Of a DNA stretch of 64,000 nucleotides, positions 53,751 to 64,000 are shown one piece after another (the stretch's first letter is position 1; each line of letters starts with the position of its first letter). Position numbers and translations under genes: made by a program. Source of the DNA: Corallococcus soli (GTDB taxonomy: Bacteria; Myxococcota; Myxococcia; Myxococcales; Myxococcaceae); NCBI RefSeq assembly GCF_014930455.1, contig NZ_JAAIYO010000004.1:434001-498000 (forward strand). The letters run 5' to 3'. Under the pieces are notes generated by a model that saw only the letters and a list, made by a program, of their open reading frames with translations, did not search any database and was not told where the DNA came from.

Positions 53751-54194
53751 TCAGGCCTGGGCGGGGGCCTGCTTGCGGCCCTCGGGCTTGTCCAGCTTGC
53801 CGCGCGGCCGGCGCACCAGCCGCAGGGCGGTCCACGTCTCGTCGATGACGCAGATCTTGTTGTCCACCAGCCCGATGTCGAGCGCCGCGTGCCGCACGAA
53901 GTCCTCGGACAGGCGCGTCCGGGCGCCCTCGGCGGTGGCCCAGCACACCCAGATGCCACCGGTGAGGGTGGTGGCGCGCGACAGCGCGGGCAGCCGCTGC
54001 ACCAGGTCCGTGGCGTCCGTGGTGAAGAAGAGGATGACGTCCAGGCCCGTCTGGGCGGTGACCAGGAACTCCACCCCGTCCGGCAGCGGGTTGAGCTTCT
54101 GCACGAAGCCCCGGGGGGGGTTGATGATGGAAACCTTGGAGCCGGACCGGATGCCCAGCATGGCCGGCAGGGACGCGAAGGCGTAGGGCGTCAT
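53751..54194 (-). CDS. DUF3052 family protein
   Basis: About 147 residues. ATG 54194 overlaps the stop of the acylphosphatase gene. The DUF3052 pattern is clear: [71 protein letters not shown] (in separate conserved blocks) and LRLVRRPRG. The tail is Lys/Ala-rich. The function of the family is unknown and it looks cytoplasmic. Confidence 0.87.
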   Translation of the reverse strand: MTPYAFASLPAMLGIRSGSKVSIINPPRGFVQKLNPLPDGVEFLVTAQTGLDVILFFTTDATDLVQRLPALSRATTLTGGIWVCWATAEGARTRLSEDFVRHAALDIGLVDNKICVIDETWTALRLVRRPRGKLDKPEGRKQAPAQA

Positions 54195-54478
54195 GAGGTG
54201 CGCTCCACCGTGAAGGTGCGGAACTCGCCAGTGGCGTCGCCGTCGGTGCGCGCCACGTGGGTGACGCGCGCCAGGCGGGGGCCCTGGTGGCACCAGCTTA
54301 CGAAGACTTCCAGCGCGGCGGGCTCGCCTTCCACCGTGGCCTCCACGGAGCTGTCGCTCCGGTTGCGCACCCAGCCGCTCAGGCCCAGCCGCAGCGCTTC
54401 GGCGCGGGAGCTCTCCCGGAAGGAGACCCCCTGGACCGTGCCCTGGATGCGCAGGGTCGCCCGGCGCTGCGTGCTCAT
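54191..54478 (-). CDS. acyP: Acylphosphatase
   Basis: About 95 residues, the standard size. The phosphate-binding loop [16 protein letters not shown] has the catalytic Arg, and [17 protein letters not shown] supplies the catalytic Asn. It hydrolyses acyl phosphates such as acetyl or carbamoyl phosphate in the cytoplasm. It lies 10 bases after ligA and overlaps the DUF3052 gene. Confidence 0.93.
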   Translation of the reverse strand: MSTQRRATLRIQGTVQGVSFRESSRAEALRLGLSGWVRNRSDSSVEATVEGEPAALEVFVSWCHQGPRLARVTHVARTDGDATGEFRTFTVERTS

Positions 54479-54488
54479 GCCTTGGGCC

Positions 54489-57101
<2,613 letters not shown>

Positions 57102-58709
57102 ATGGCCAAAGCCCGTTCCCCCCGAGAGAAGGTAGTCGAGCCCCCGTTTGTCGCCGCGGAGGAGAAGCCCCGCCGCAAGCGCGCGGCGGCGAAGGAGGCG
57201 GAGAAGCCCGCGCCGCGCTCTCGCCGCGCCCCGGCCCGCCGTGAAGAGGCGCCCGTGGAGGAGGCTCCGGAGGTGGTCGCGGAGGCCCCGCGCCCGGTCC
57301 TCACGCCCATCTCCCGCCCCGTGCGCGACGACGAGCTCCAGGAGATCCGCGCGGAGGAGCCCGAGGACACCGCGTCCGCGACGCCCGCCCCGCAGGAGTC
57401 CGCCGAGTCCCCCGCCATCACGGAAGTCGACCGCGACGGCGCCCCGATGCAGGTCATCAAGCTCAATGACCTGAAGCGGATGAAGATCGTCGAACTGTCG
57501 AAGATGGCCCAGGACGTGGGCATCGACGGCTACCAGGGGCTGAAGAAGCAGGACCTCATCTTCGCGCTGCTGGGTGGCATCGCGGACAAGCGCTTTGAAG
57601 TCCACGCGGAGGGCGTGCTGGAACTGCTCAGCGACGGCTTCGGGTTCCTGCGCAGCGCGGACAGCGACTACCAGCCGTCCCCGGACGACATCTACGTGTC
57701 GCCGTCCCAGGTGCGCCGCTTCACGCTGCGCCCCGGCGACACGGTGACAGGCCCCATCCGCCAGCCCCGCGAGGGCGAGCGCTTCTTCGCGCTCCAGAAG
57801 GTGGACACGGTCAACTTCGCGGACCCCACGTCCGAAGCCGCGCGTGAGCGCATCCTGTTCGACAACCTCACGCCGCTGTACCCGACGCGCAAGCTCAAGC
57901 TGGAGCACGAGTCGTCGGAGATGACCACGCGCATCATCGACATGTTCTGCCCCATCGGCCTGGGCCAGCGCTGCCTCATCGTCGCGCCCCCGAAGGCGGG
58001 CAAGACGGTGCTGCTGCAGAACATCGCGCACGCCATCAGCCGCAACCACCCGGACGTCTACCTCATCGTGCTGCTGGTGGATGAGCGCCCGGAAGAAGTC
58101 ACCGACATGGAGCGCAGCGTGCGCGGCGAGGTGGTCTCCTCCACCTTCGACGAGCCCGCCACGCGCCACGTGCAGGTGGCGGAGATGGTCATCGACAAGG
58201 CCAAGCGCCTGGTCGAACAGAAGTACGACGTGTGCATCCTGCTGGACTCCATCACCCGTCTGGCTCGCGCCTACAACACGGTGGTGCCGGCGTCCGGCAA
58301 GATCCTGTCCGGCGGCGTGGACGCCAACGCGCTCCACAAGCCCAAGCGCTTCTTCGGCGCCGCGCGCAACATCGAGGAGGGCGGCAGCCTCACCATCATC
58401 GGCACGGCCCTCATCGACACGGGCAGCCGCATGGATGAGGTGATTTTCGAGGAGTTCAAGGGCACGGGTAACTCCGAAATCGTCCTGGATCGGAAGTTGA
58501 TGGAGAAGCGCATCTTCCCAACGCTCGACATCAACAAATCCGGCACGCGCAAGGAGGAGCTCCTCTTGTCGCAATCGGACCTGGTGCGCATTACGGCGTT
58601 GCGCCAGGTGCTCCACCCGTTCACCCCCATCGACGCGATGGAGTTCGTGCTCAAGCACATGCGTCCGACGGCGGCGAACGCGGAGTTCCTGGGCTCGATG
58701 AACCGTTGA
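57102..58709 (+). CDS. rho: Transcription termination factor Rho
   Basis: About 535 residues against about 420 in E. coli. ATG 57102 is preferred. The extra 110 N-terminal residues are Arg/Ala then Glu/Pro-rich, like the extensions of other high-GC Rho proteins. The core has the Rho_N helices ([18 protein letters not shown]), the cold-shock RNA-binding domain ([20 protein letters not shown]), Walker A PPKAGKT near 297-303, Walker [16 protein letters not shown], and the Q-loop and R-loop regions. It is a hexameric RNA helicase that ends transcription. Confidence 0.97.
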   Translation: MAKARSPREKVVEPPFVAAEEKPRRKRAAAKEAEKPAPRSRRAPARREEAPVEEAPEVVAEAPRPVLTPISRPVRDDELQEIRAEEPEDTASATPAPQESAESPAITEVDRDGAPMQVIKLNDLKRMKIVELSKMAQDVGIDGYQGLKKQDLIFALLGGIADKRFEVHAEGVLELLSDGFGFLRSADSDYQPSPDDIYVSPSQVRRFTLRPGDTVTGPIRQPREGERFFALQKVDTVNFADPTSEAARERILFDNLTPLYPTRKLKLEHESSEMTTRIIDMFCPIGLGQRCLIVAPPKAGKTVLLQNIAHAISRNHPDVYLIVLLVDERPEEVTDMERSVRGEVVSSTFDEPATRHVQVAEMVIDKAKRLVEQKYDVCILLDSITRLARAYNTVVPASGKILSGGVDANALHKPKRFFGAARNIEEGGSLTIIGTALIDTGSRMDEVIFEEFKGTGNSEIVLDRKLMEKRIFPTLDINKSGTRKEELLLSQSDLVRITALRQVLHPFTPIDAMEFVLKHMRPTAANAEFLGSMNR

Positions 58710-58729
58710 CCCCGGCCAGGGAGCCCCAC

Positions 58730-59050
58730 ATGCGTCGTCCCCACGTCCTGCGTTTCCTCGCCCGCGCCGTCGCGGGCGTCACCCTGGGCCTGATGGCGGG
58801 GTGCGACCTGGGCGTGGAGGACCTGCCGCTGGAGGATGCGCCGCCGGTGCTCTCCAGCAAGGTCTGCTACGACGACTCGGACTGCGTGGCGAGCGCGTGC
58901 TGTGGCGAAGGCAACGCCGTCACCCACGTCACGGAGGGCCCCAACTGCGCGGGCGTGCGGTGTGACGGGACGTGCCCCCCGGGCAGCATCGACTGCGGTC
59001 GCTGCATCCCGACGTGCCGCAACGCCCGCTGCGCCGGCGCCTGCCAGTAG
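58730..59050 (+). CDS. Small cysteine-rich lipoprotein
   Basis: About 106 residues. ATG 58730 has AGGGAG seven bases upstream. A TTG inside the rho stop is also in frame. The lipoprotein signal ends GLMAGC. The mature part has twelve further Cys residues, in pairs such as ASACCGEG and DCGRCIPTC, which suggests a compact disulfide-rich fold. It is probably outer-membrane or surface-located. No family is recognised. Confidence 0.72.
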   Translation: MRRPHVLRFLARAVAGVTLGLMAGCDLGVEDLPLEDAPPVLSSKVCYDDSDCVASACCGEGNAVTHVTEGPNCAGVRCDGTCPPGSIDCGRCIPTCRNARCAGACQ

Positions 59051-59080
59051 CCCGGCGGCGGTCGCGGCGCGCGGGGGCCT

Positions 59081-61648
59081 TCAGCCCGTCTGTTCGGTGA
59101 TGGCCCCCGTGGGGGGGACGGCCGCGTCCTTCAGCGGCAGCGTCACGCGGAACGTGGTGCCGCCGCCCGGCGTGTCCTCCACCTCAATGTGGCCCTGGTG
59201 GGCCTCCACCACCTGGCGTGACACCCACAGGCCCAGGCCCAGGCCGCCGTAGTGGTGCGTGGACACCGCGCGCTCGAAGCGCTCGAAGATGCGCTCGCGG
59301 TCCTCCGGCTTGATGCCGATGCCGTGGTCCACGACGCACAGGCGCACCACCGCGTCGTCCGGTCGCAGCGTCACGTCCACCGGCTTGCCCCGGCCGAACT
59401 TCAGCGCGTTGGCCACCAGGTTGTGCACCACCTGGGAGATGCGGGACGCGTCGAAGGCGCCCATCACCGGCCCGTCCACGGTGACGGTGAGCTGCGTGCC
59501 CTCGCGCCGGGCCTCCTCCTCCGCGAAGCGCGTCACCTCCACCAGCAGCTCCGCGAGGTCCACGTCCGTGCGGGTGAGCTTCAGCCGGCCGCTGGTGATC
59601 TGCGACACGTCCATCAGCACGTCCACCAGCAGCGCGAGCCTCCGGATGAAGGAGCGCGCATGCTTCATCCGCTCCAGGGCCCTGGCCGGCGCGTCCCGTC
59701 CCAGGCTGCGCTCCGCCAGCTCCAGGTGCAGCTGGAAGGCGGCCAGCGGCGTGCGCAGCTCGTGCGCCGCCACGGAGAGGAAGTCATCCCGGGCGCGCAG
59801 CGCTTCGGCCAGCCCTTCGGCGCGAGCGCGCTCGTCGGCCATCTCCCGGCGCATCCTCGCGAGCCTCAGGTTGGAGGCGATGCGCGCCAGCAGCTCCCCC
59901 GCGGAGAAGGGCTTCACCAGGTAGTCGTCCGCCCCGGAGGACAGGCCCTGCACCGTGGCCTGCTCGCCGGCCTTCGCGGACAGCAGCAGGATGGGCAGCT
60001 CGCGCGTGTGCGGCGCCGCGCGCAGGGCCTGCAGCAGGCCCACGCCGTCCAGGCGCGGCATCATCACGTCCGACAGCACCAGGTCCGGCGGCCGGGCCAG
60101 CGCGAACTCCAGCGCCTTCTGGCCGTCCGTCACCGTCTCCACGTCGTAGTCGGTGGAGAGCACGCGCTGGATGTAGTCCCGCATGTCGCGGTTGTCGTCC
60201 ACCAGCAGGATGCGCGCGCGGGGCCGCGGGTCCTGGGACGCCTGTCCCGGAGTCGGGGCGTGGTTGGACTGCGTGTGCTCCTTCGGCTTGGAGACGTTCC
60301 ACAGGAGCGCCTCCTGCACGTAGGCGGACGTGGCCTCGCGCGCCGCGGAGCGGGGCCGGGCCGTGGTGCGGATCCGCTCCGGGGGCAGGTGCGCGTGGCC
60401 CAGGGGCAGCTCCACCCGGAAGGTGGTGCCCTCGCCCTCGGTGCTGCGCACCGACACCGCGCCGCCGTGCAGCCGCGCGAACTCCTGCACCAGCGCGAGC
60501 CCGATGCCGGTGCCTTCGTGCGTGCGCGACGCGGTGCCCGGCACGCGGTGGAAGCGCTCGAAGAGGCGCGGCAGCTCCTGCGCGGGGATGCCCGCGCCGG
60601 TGTCCTCCACCTCCAGCGCCACGCGCCGGCCCTCCTCGCGCAGGCGCAGCGTGACGCCGCCCTGGAGCGTGAACTTGAACGCGTTGGAGACCAGGTTGAG
60701 GACGATCTGCTCCCACAGGTCCGGCGCCACGTAGACGGGTTCGGAAAGGGGCGGACAGTCCACGGTGAACTGGAGCCCCGTGCGCTCCATGGCGGAGCGG
60801 AAGCTGCTCGCCGCGTCCGCCGTCAGCGCCGCCAGGTCCGCGGGCACGAAGCGCTCCTCCTTGGGGCCGGCCTCCAGGCGCGACAGGTCCAACAGCGCGT
60901 TGACCAGCTTGAGCAGGCGCCCCGCGTTGCGGTGCACGCGCTCCAGCTCCTTGCGCGCCTCGTCTGGCAGCGTGCCCGAGCGTCCGGCGAGCAGGTCCTC
61001 GGTGGGCCCCAGCATCAGCGTCAGCGGCGTGCGGAACTCGTGGCTGACGTTGGCGAAGAACTCCGACTTGAGCCGGTCCAGCTCCCCCAGCTGCTCGTTC
61101 GCGGTGCGCAGCTGCTGGTTGGTCTCCTGGATCTGCTGCGCGCGGCGGAAGATCTCCTCCTCCATCTGCCCCGCGCGGGCCTGGAGCGCTTCGTGCTGGC
61201 GGTTGTGCTCCGCGTCCCGGCTCTTCAGGTGGACGAAGTCCGTCACGTCCTCCACGCGGTGGATGATGTAGCGCAGCCTGCCGTCCGCGCCCAACACCGG
61301 GGAGTTCAGCGGGCTCCAGTAGCGCACCTCGAACCCGTCCCCCACGGAGCCCGCGCGGGGGATGTCGTACTTCTGGACCGCCATGGCGTCCGGGGCGCCC
61401 GTCTTCACCACGCGCTCCAGGGACGCGCGCAGGTTGCTCACTCCGCTGGCCGCCGGGTCCTCCGGGTTGTCCGGGAAGACGTCGAAGATGTGGCGGCCGA
61501 GGATGGCCTCGCGCCGCGTCTGGGTGGTGCGCAGGTAGGCGTCCGTCACCGCGACGATGATGAGCCCGGGCGTCAGCACCAGGTACGGATTGGGCGAGGC
61601 TTCGAAGAGGCTCCGGAAGTCAGGGGCCTCGGGAGGGCTGGGGGGCAT
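59081..61648 (-). CDS. Hybrid sensor kinase with two histidine-kinase cores around a receiver
   Basis: About 855 residues. ATG 61648 has GAGGA six bases upstream and starts on the PAS domain. ATG 61714 is in frame. Order: PAS (about 10-125), coiled coil, first HisKA with His203 (FFANVSHEFRTPL) and its HATPase, receiver with Asp527 (LVLSDVMMP), then a second HisKA with His629 (SVAAHELRTPL) and a second HATPase to the end. No membrane helix is seen, so it is cytoplasmic. Internal phosphotransfer from the first core to the receiver could control the second core. Confidence 0.92.
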   Translation of the reverse strand: MPPSPPEAPDFRSLFEASPNPYLVLTPGLIIVAVTDAYLRTTQTRREAILGRHIFDVFPDNPEDPAASGVSNLRASLERVVKTGAPDAMAVQKYDIPRAGSVGDGFEVRYWSPLNSPVLGADGRLRYIIHRVEDVTDFVHLKSRDAEHNRQHEALQARAGQMEEEIFRRAQQIQETNQQLRTANEQLGELDRLKSEFFANVSHEFRTPLTLMLGPTEDLLAGRSGTLPDEARKELERVHRNAGRLLKLVNALLDLSRLEAGPKEERFVPADLAALTADAASSFRSAMERTGLQFTVDCPPLSEPVYVAPDLWEQIVLNLVSNAFKFTLQGGVTLRLREEGRRVALEVEDTGAGIPAQELPRLFERFHRVPGTASRTHEGTGIGLALVQEFARLHGGAVSVRSTEGEGTTFRVELPLGHAHLPPERIRTTARPRSAAREATSAYVQEALLWNVSKPKEHTQSNHAPTPGQASQDPRPRARILLVDDNRDMRDYIQRVLSTDYDVETVTDGQKALEFALARPPDLVLSDVMMPRLDGVGLLQALRAAPHTRELPILLLSAKAGEQATVQGLSSGADDYLVKPFSAGELLARIASNLRLARMRREMADERARAEGLAEALRARDDFLSVAAHELRTPLAAFQLHLELAERSLGRDAPARALERMKHARSFIRRLALLVDVLMDVSQITSGRLKLTRTDVDLAELLVEVTRFAEEEARREGTQLTVTVDGPVMGAFDASRISQVVHNLVANALKFGRGKPVDVTLRPDDAVVRLCVVDHGIGIKPEDRERIFERFERAVSTHHYGGLGLGLWVSRQVVEAHQGHIEVEDTPGGGTTFRVTLPLKDAAVPPTGAITEQTG

Positions 61649-61783
61649 CACGCGTCCTCGAAGGCGGAGGAGTGCGTGGAAGTAGTCACTCGACTTCCGG
61701 ATGGCCAGGGGCATGTGCCCCGCTTCCCCCGGGTTTTCACCGGTGGACGCTTGGGACCCCGGCGGCCTCCGCCAGCGGGCGGC

Positions 61784-63007
61784 TCAGGCCGCGGGAGCGG
61801 CGTCCGAGGCGGCGATGGGCTGCTGCACGGCGGCCGTCACCCGGGGGGGCGGCTGGGCCTTGAGGCGGGCGTAGTCGAAGCAGGCCACGAGGATGGAGGC
61901 CACCGGCACGGCGAAGAGCGCGCCCCACAGGCCGAAGAGCTTCTCCCCCGCGATGAGGGAGAAGGCCACCACCACGGGGTGGATGCGCGCGGCCTCGCCC
62001 ATGATCTTCGGGTTGAGGAAGTACGCCTCCAGCGCGTGGATGCCGATGATCCACAGCAGGAGCGCGAAGGCCTTCTGCACGCCGTCCGCCAGCGCGATGA
62101 GCACGATGGGCACGGAGCTGATGATGGTGCCGAAGATGGGGATGAGGCTGAAGAGCGTGGCGATGGTGGCCAGCAGGAAGGCGAACTTCACGCCGAACAG
62201 CAGCAGGCCCACCAGCGTGAGGGCCCCGTTGACCAGGCAGATGGTGACCTGGCCGCGCACCACGCCCGACAGCGAGCGGTCGATGTTCGCCACCAGCGTC
62301 TTCGCGTCGGGGAGGAACTCCGCGGGCACCAGCGTGCCGAAGTAGCGGCGGATGGACTGCGCGTCGATGGAGAAGAACGCGGCGACCATCAGGATGAAGA
62401 ACAGCATGAAGACGCCGGCCAGCACCTCCGTGACGATGCGGCGCGACACGTTGACGATGTCCGACATGTTCTCGCGCACGAGCGTCGTGCCCCGGGACAC
62501 CGCGTCCGTGAGCATCTGCTCCAGGTCCAGCGCGAGGCTGAAGCCACCGGACGTGCCCGCCGCCGCGCCCTCCATGGCCCGGTCCGACAGGGCCACGGGG
62601 ATGCCGTACACGTTGAGCCACGTCTCCGCGCGCTGCGCGAGCGTCTGCAGGTGCTCCGGCGTGAGCGCGCTGGCGAAGGCCGCCATCTCCCGGCTGATGC
62701 GCACCACCTCGCGGTACAGCTGCGGCACCAGCGCGATGAAGAAGAGGTACACCGCCAGGAAGAAGCCCGAATAGATGAGCAGGATGGCCACCCACCGGGG
62801 CACGGAGCGGCCGCCCAGGTTCCACCGCGTGATGCGCCCCACCAGCGGCTGCACCAGGTACGCGATGAGCGCCGCGCCCGCGAAGGGCATCACCACCGAG
62901 CGCAGGGTGAAGAGCATCAACGCGATGGCCAGCCACAGCCCCGCGAGGAGCATCAGGCGCTTGCGGCGTTCATCGGGGGCGGTGTCCACGGGCTGCGACA
63001 TGGACAT
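61784..63007 (-). CDS. AI-2E family (PerM-like) membrane protein
   Basis: About 407 residues. ATG 63007 is chosen, with GTG 63055 in frame. Seven or eight membrane helices are arranged as in the AI-2E family, with a periplasmic loop containing the AAAGTSGGFSLALDLEQML region and the late signature GTIISSVPIVLIAL and EAYFLNPKIMGEAARIHPVVV. Despite the name, only some members export autoinducer-2. The substrate here is unknown. Confidence 0.9.
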   Translation of the reverse strand: MSMSQPVDTAPDERRKRLMLLAGLWLAIALMLFTLRSVVMPFAGAALIAYLVQPLVGRITRWNLGGRSVPRWVAILLIYSGFFLAVYLFFIALVPQLYREVVRISREMAAFASALTPEHLQTLAQRAETWLNVYGIPVALSDRAMEGAAAGTSGGFSLALDLEQMLTDAVSRGTTLVRENMSDIVNVSRRIVTEVLAGVFMLFFILMVAAFFSIDAQSIRRYFGTLVPAEFLPDAKTLVANIDRSLSGVVRGQVTICLVNGALTLVGLLLFGVKFAFLLATIATLFSLIPIFGTIISSVPIVLIALADGVQKAFALLLWIIGIHALEAYFLNPKIMGEAARIHPVVVAFSLIAGEKLFGLWGALFAVPVASILVACFDYARLKAQPPPRVTAAVQQPIAASDAAPAA

Positions 63008-63103
63008 GGGCTTAGGGCAGTCGCCTCCCTCCTGACAAGCTTCTGGAGGAAACACTCCACGGCCGCCGGGCCGCCGAGCCTCCGCCGGGCCCCTGGCGGG
63101 TCT

Positions 63104-63565
63104 TCAGGCCCGGGGCAGCGGGGATGACGCGCCCAGACGGGCTTCCAGCCGGTCCAGGCAGGCCTGCATCAGGGGGCGCTTGATGCGTCCCTGGGTGGCC
63201 TCGCCCAGGCCCAGCATCTGCTCCGTCAGCCAGCGGGTGAGGAAGAGCAGGGGGACGCGGTCGCCGGGGACGAGCCCCCGCTCCAGGTAGCGCTTGTTGC
63301 GCATGTACTCATCGAACGCGTCGAACTCACGCCCCAGGTCCCAGCGCGCCAGCTTCAGCGCCTCCGTGTAGACGGCCGGATCGGGGCGGCGGGTGGCCTC
63401 CGCGAACAGCGGGGCGAACTCCCCCAGGGTGGCGGCGTCCAGGTCCTGCACGGGCGGGGGCCAGTCGCCCAAATCCTTGGCGAGCAGCCGCGCCACCTCG
63501 TCCAGCAGGTGGTCCACGAGGGGGATGGGCTTGAGGTCGAAGAGGTGGTCCCAGCGCGAGGGCAT
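63104..63565 (-). CDS. Hypothetical protein
   Basis: About 153 residues, soluble, mostly helical, no signal peptide. It starts MPSRWDHLFDLKPIPLVDHLL and contains RPDPAVYTEALKLARWDLGREFDAFDEYMRNKRYLERGL in its middle (quoted as adjacent blocks). No family is recognised. It starts four bases after the stop of the lipase-like gene, so the two are probably co-transcribed. Confidence 0.7.
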   Translation of the reverse strand: MPSRWDHLFDLKPIPLVDHLLDEVARLLAKDLGDWPPPVQDLDAATLGEFAPLFAEATRRPDPAVYTEALKLARWDLGREFDAFDEYMRNKRYLERGLVPGDRVPLLFLTRWLTEQMLGLGEATQGRIKRPLMQACLDRLEARLGASSPLPRA

Positions 63566-63568
63566 GTG

Positions 63569-64000
63569 TCAGGGGCTGGCGGCGGCGGACAGGGCCACCG
63601 GAAGGGGAGGGGGCGGGGCCAGGGGAAGCACGGGCACCGCGTCGTCCGCAGCATAGCCCAGGGCCAGCTCGCGCTGTATGACCTCCCACACGGCGCGGCG
63701 GGTGAGCAATTCGCCGTGGGCCACGCCGGACAGCTCCACGTTGAAGACGTTGGGCTGGCCGTCCACGTCCAGCACGGAGGAGGGGAAGCGGGCCACGGCG
63801 TCGTCGCGCGAATAGATGGACGTCAGCCGGACATGGCGTGGAAAGGCCCCCTCACCCAGGTGCTTGATGAAGGGCGACACGGGCGTGAGCTGCCACATGC
63901 TGCGGCTGAACCAGCCGAGCGTCGCGCACCCCAGGTACGCCATGCGCGTGCCCCGGTGCGGCGTGCCCAGGGTGATGAGGCTCTTCACCCGGGCGTCCCC
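63569..64000 (-). CDS. Lipase/esterase of the alpha/beta-hydrolase fold, C-terminal part (5' end outside window)
   Basis: About 144 residues are visible and the frame is open to the window edge. LITLGTPHRGTRMAY is the segment that follows the nucleophile strand in triacylglycerol lipases and PGAP1-like hydrolases. YSRDDAVARFPSS offers the catalytic acid and SGVAHGELL the catalytic His. The nucleophile Ser must lie beyond the window. The C-terminus is Pro/Ala-rich. Confidence 0.78.
   Translation of the reverse strand, partial: GDARVKSLITLGTPHRGTRMAYLGCATLGWFSRSMWQLTPVSPFIKHLGEGAFPRHVRLTSIYSRDDAVARFPSSVLDVDGQPNVFNVELSGVAHGELLTRRAVWEVIQRELALGYAADDAVPVLPLAPPPPLPVALSAAASP

Noticed and set aside
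59252-63127. A long plus-strand open frame opposite the hybrid kinase and AI-2E genes
   Set aside because: Same artefact of GC-rich third positions. The minus-strand proteins are recognisable over their full length.

Overview
The window is very GC-rich DNA with dense, often overlapping genes. It looks like a fruiting myxobacterium of the Myxococcus/Corallococcus group (suborder Cystobacterineae). The signs are many lipoproteins, a Ser/Thr kinase with PEGA repeats, a sigma-54 activator, a PilZ protein, hybrid kinases, and a reduced type III secretion locus of the kind known from Myxococcus. The genus is an inference from content. No tRNA, rRNA, CRISPR array, insertion sequence or phage gene was seen.

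Layout. (1) 1-9430, plus strand: end of a coiled-coil protein, a lipoprotein, a LolDE/MacB-like ABC ATPase and permease with a membrane partner, a PEGA-containing Ser/Thr kinase, and a tandem AAA ATPase. (2) 9463-14759, minus strand: L,D-transpeptidase, LysM lytic transglycosylase, a phosphatase-like/tetraheme cytochrome lipoprotein, and a response regulator. (3) 14941-24438, plus strand: MscS channel, beta-barrel-like protein, an LpoB/COG3014 envelope set, ZIP transporter, methyltransferase, TRIC/UPF0126 protein, and a sigma-54 enhancer-binding protein. The 345-bp gap before the last gene holds a phased palindrome array, a sigma-54 promoter match and three consecutive hairpins, which together suggest an undescribed (possibly Pxr-like) small RNA. 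(4) 24485-29396, minus strand: GDYXXLXY, DUF4401 and DUF2157 membrane set, a lipoprotein, and an alpha/beta hydrolase. (5) 29513-38016, plus strand: a complete moxR-DUF58-batABCDE (aerotolerance-type) operon, followed by a response regulator and a convergent PilZ gene. (6) 39104-48152, plus strand: an 11-gene type III secretion export locus. (7) 48162-64000, mostly minus strand: HU/IHF-like protein, YihY/BrkB protein, RNase E/G, DUF3052, acylphosphatase, LigA, then rho and a Cys-rich lipoprotein on plus, and a two-core hybrid kinase, AI-2E exporter-family protein, unknown protein and truncated lipase on minus.

The type III locus is the most interesting system. Its order is needle-like, inner rod, SctJ, a protein at the FliG/SctK position, SctQ, a FliO-like protein, then SctR, S, T, U and V. 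From SctQ onward this is the flagellar fliM/N-fliO-P-Q-R-flhB-flhA order. No ATPase, stator, SctD, secretin or translocon gene lies in the window. The FliO-like gene, the FliG-like signature and the N-extended needle candidate are worth testing, because they would make this locus a flagellum-like intermediate.
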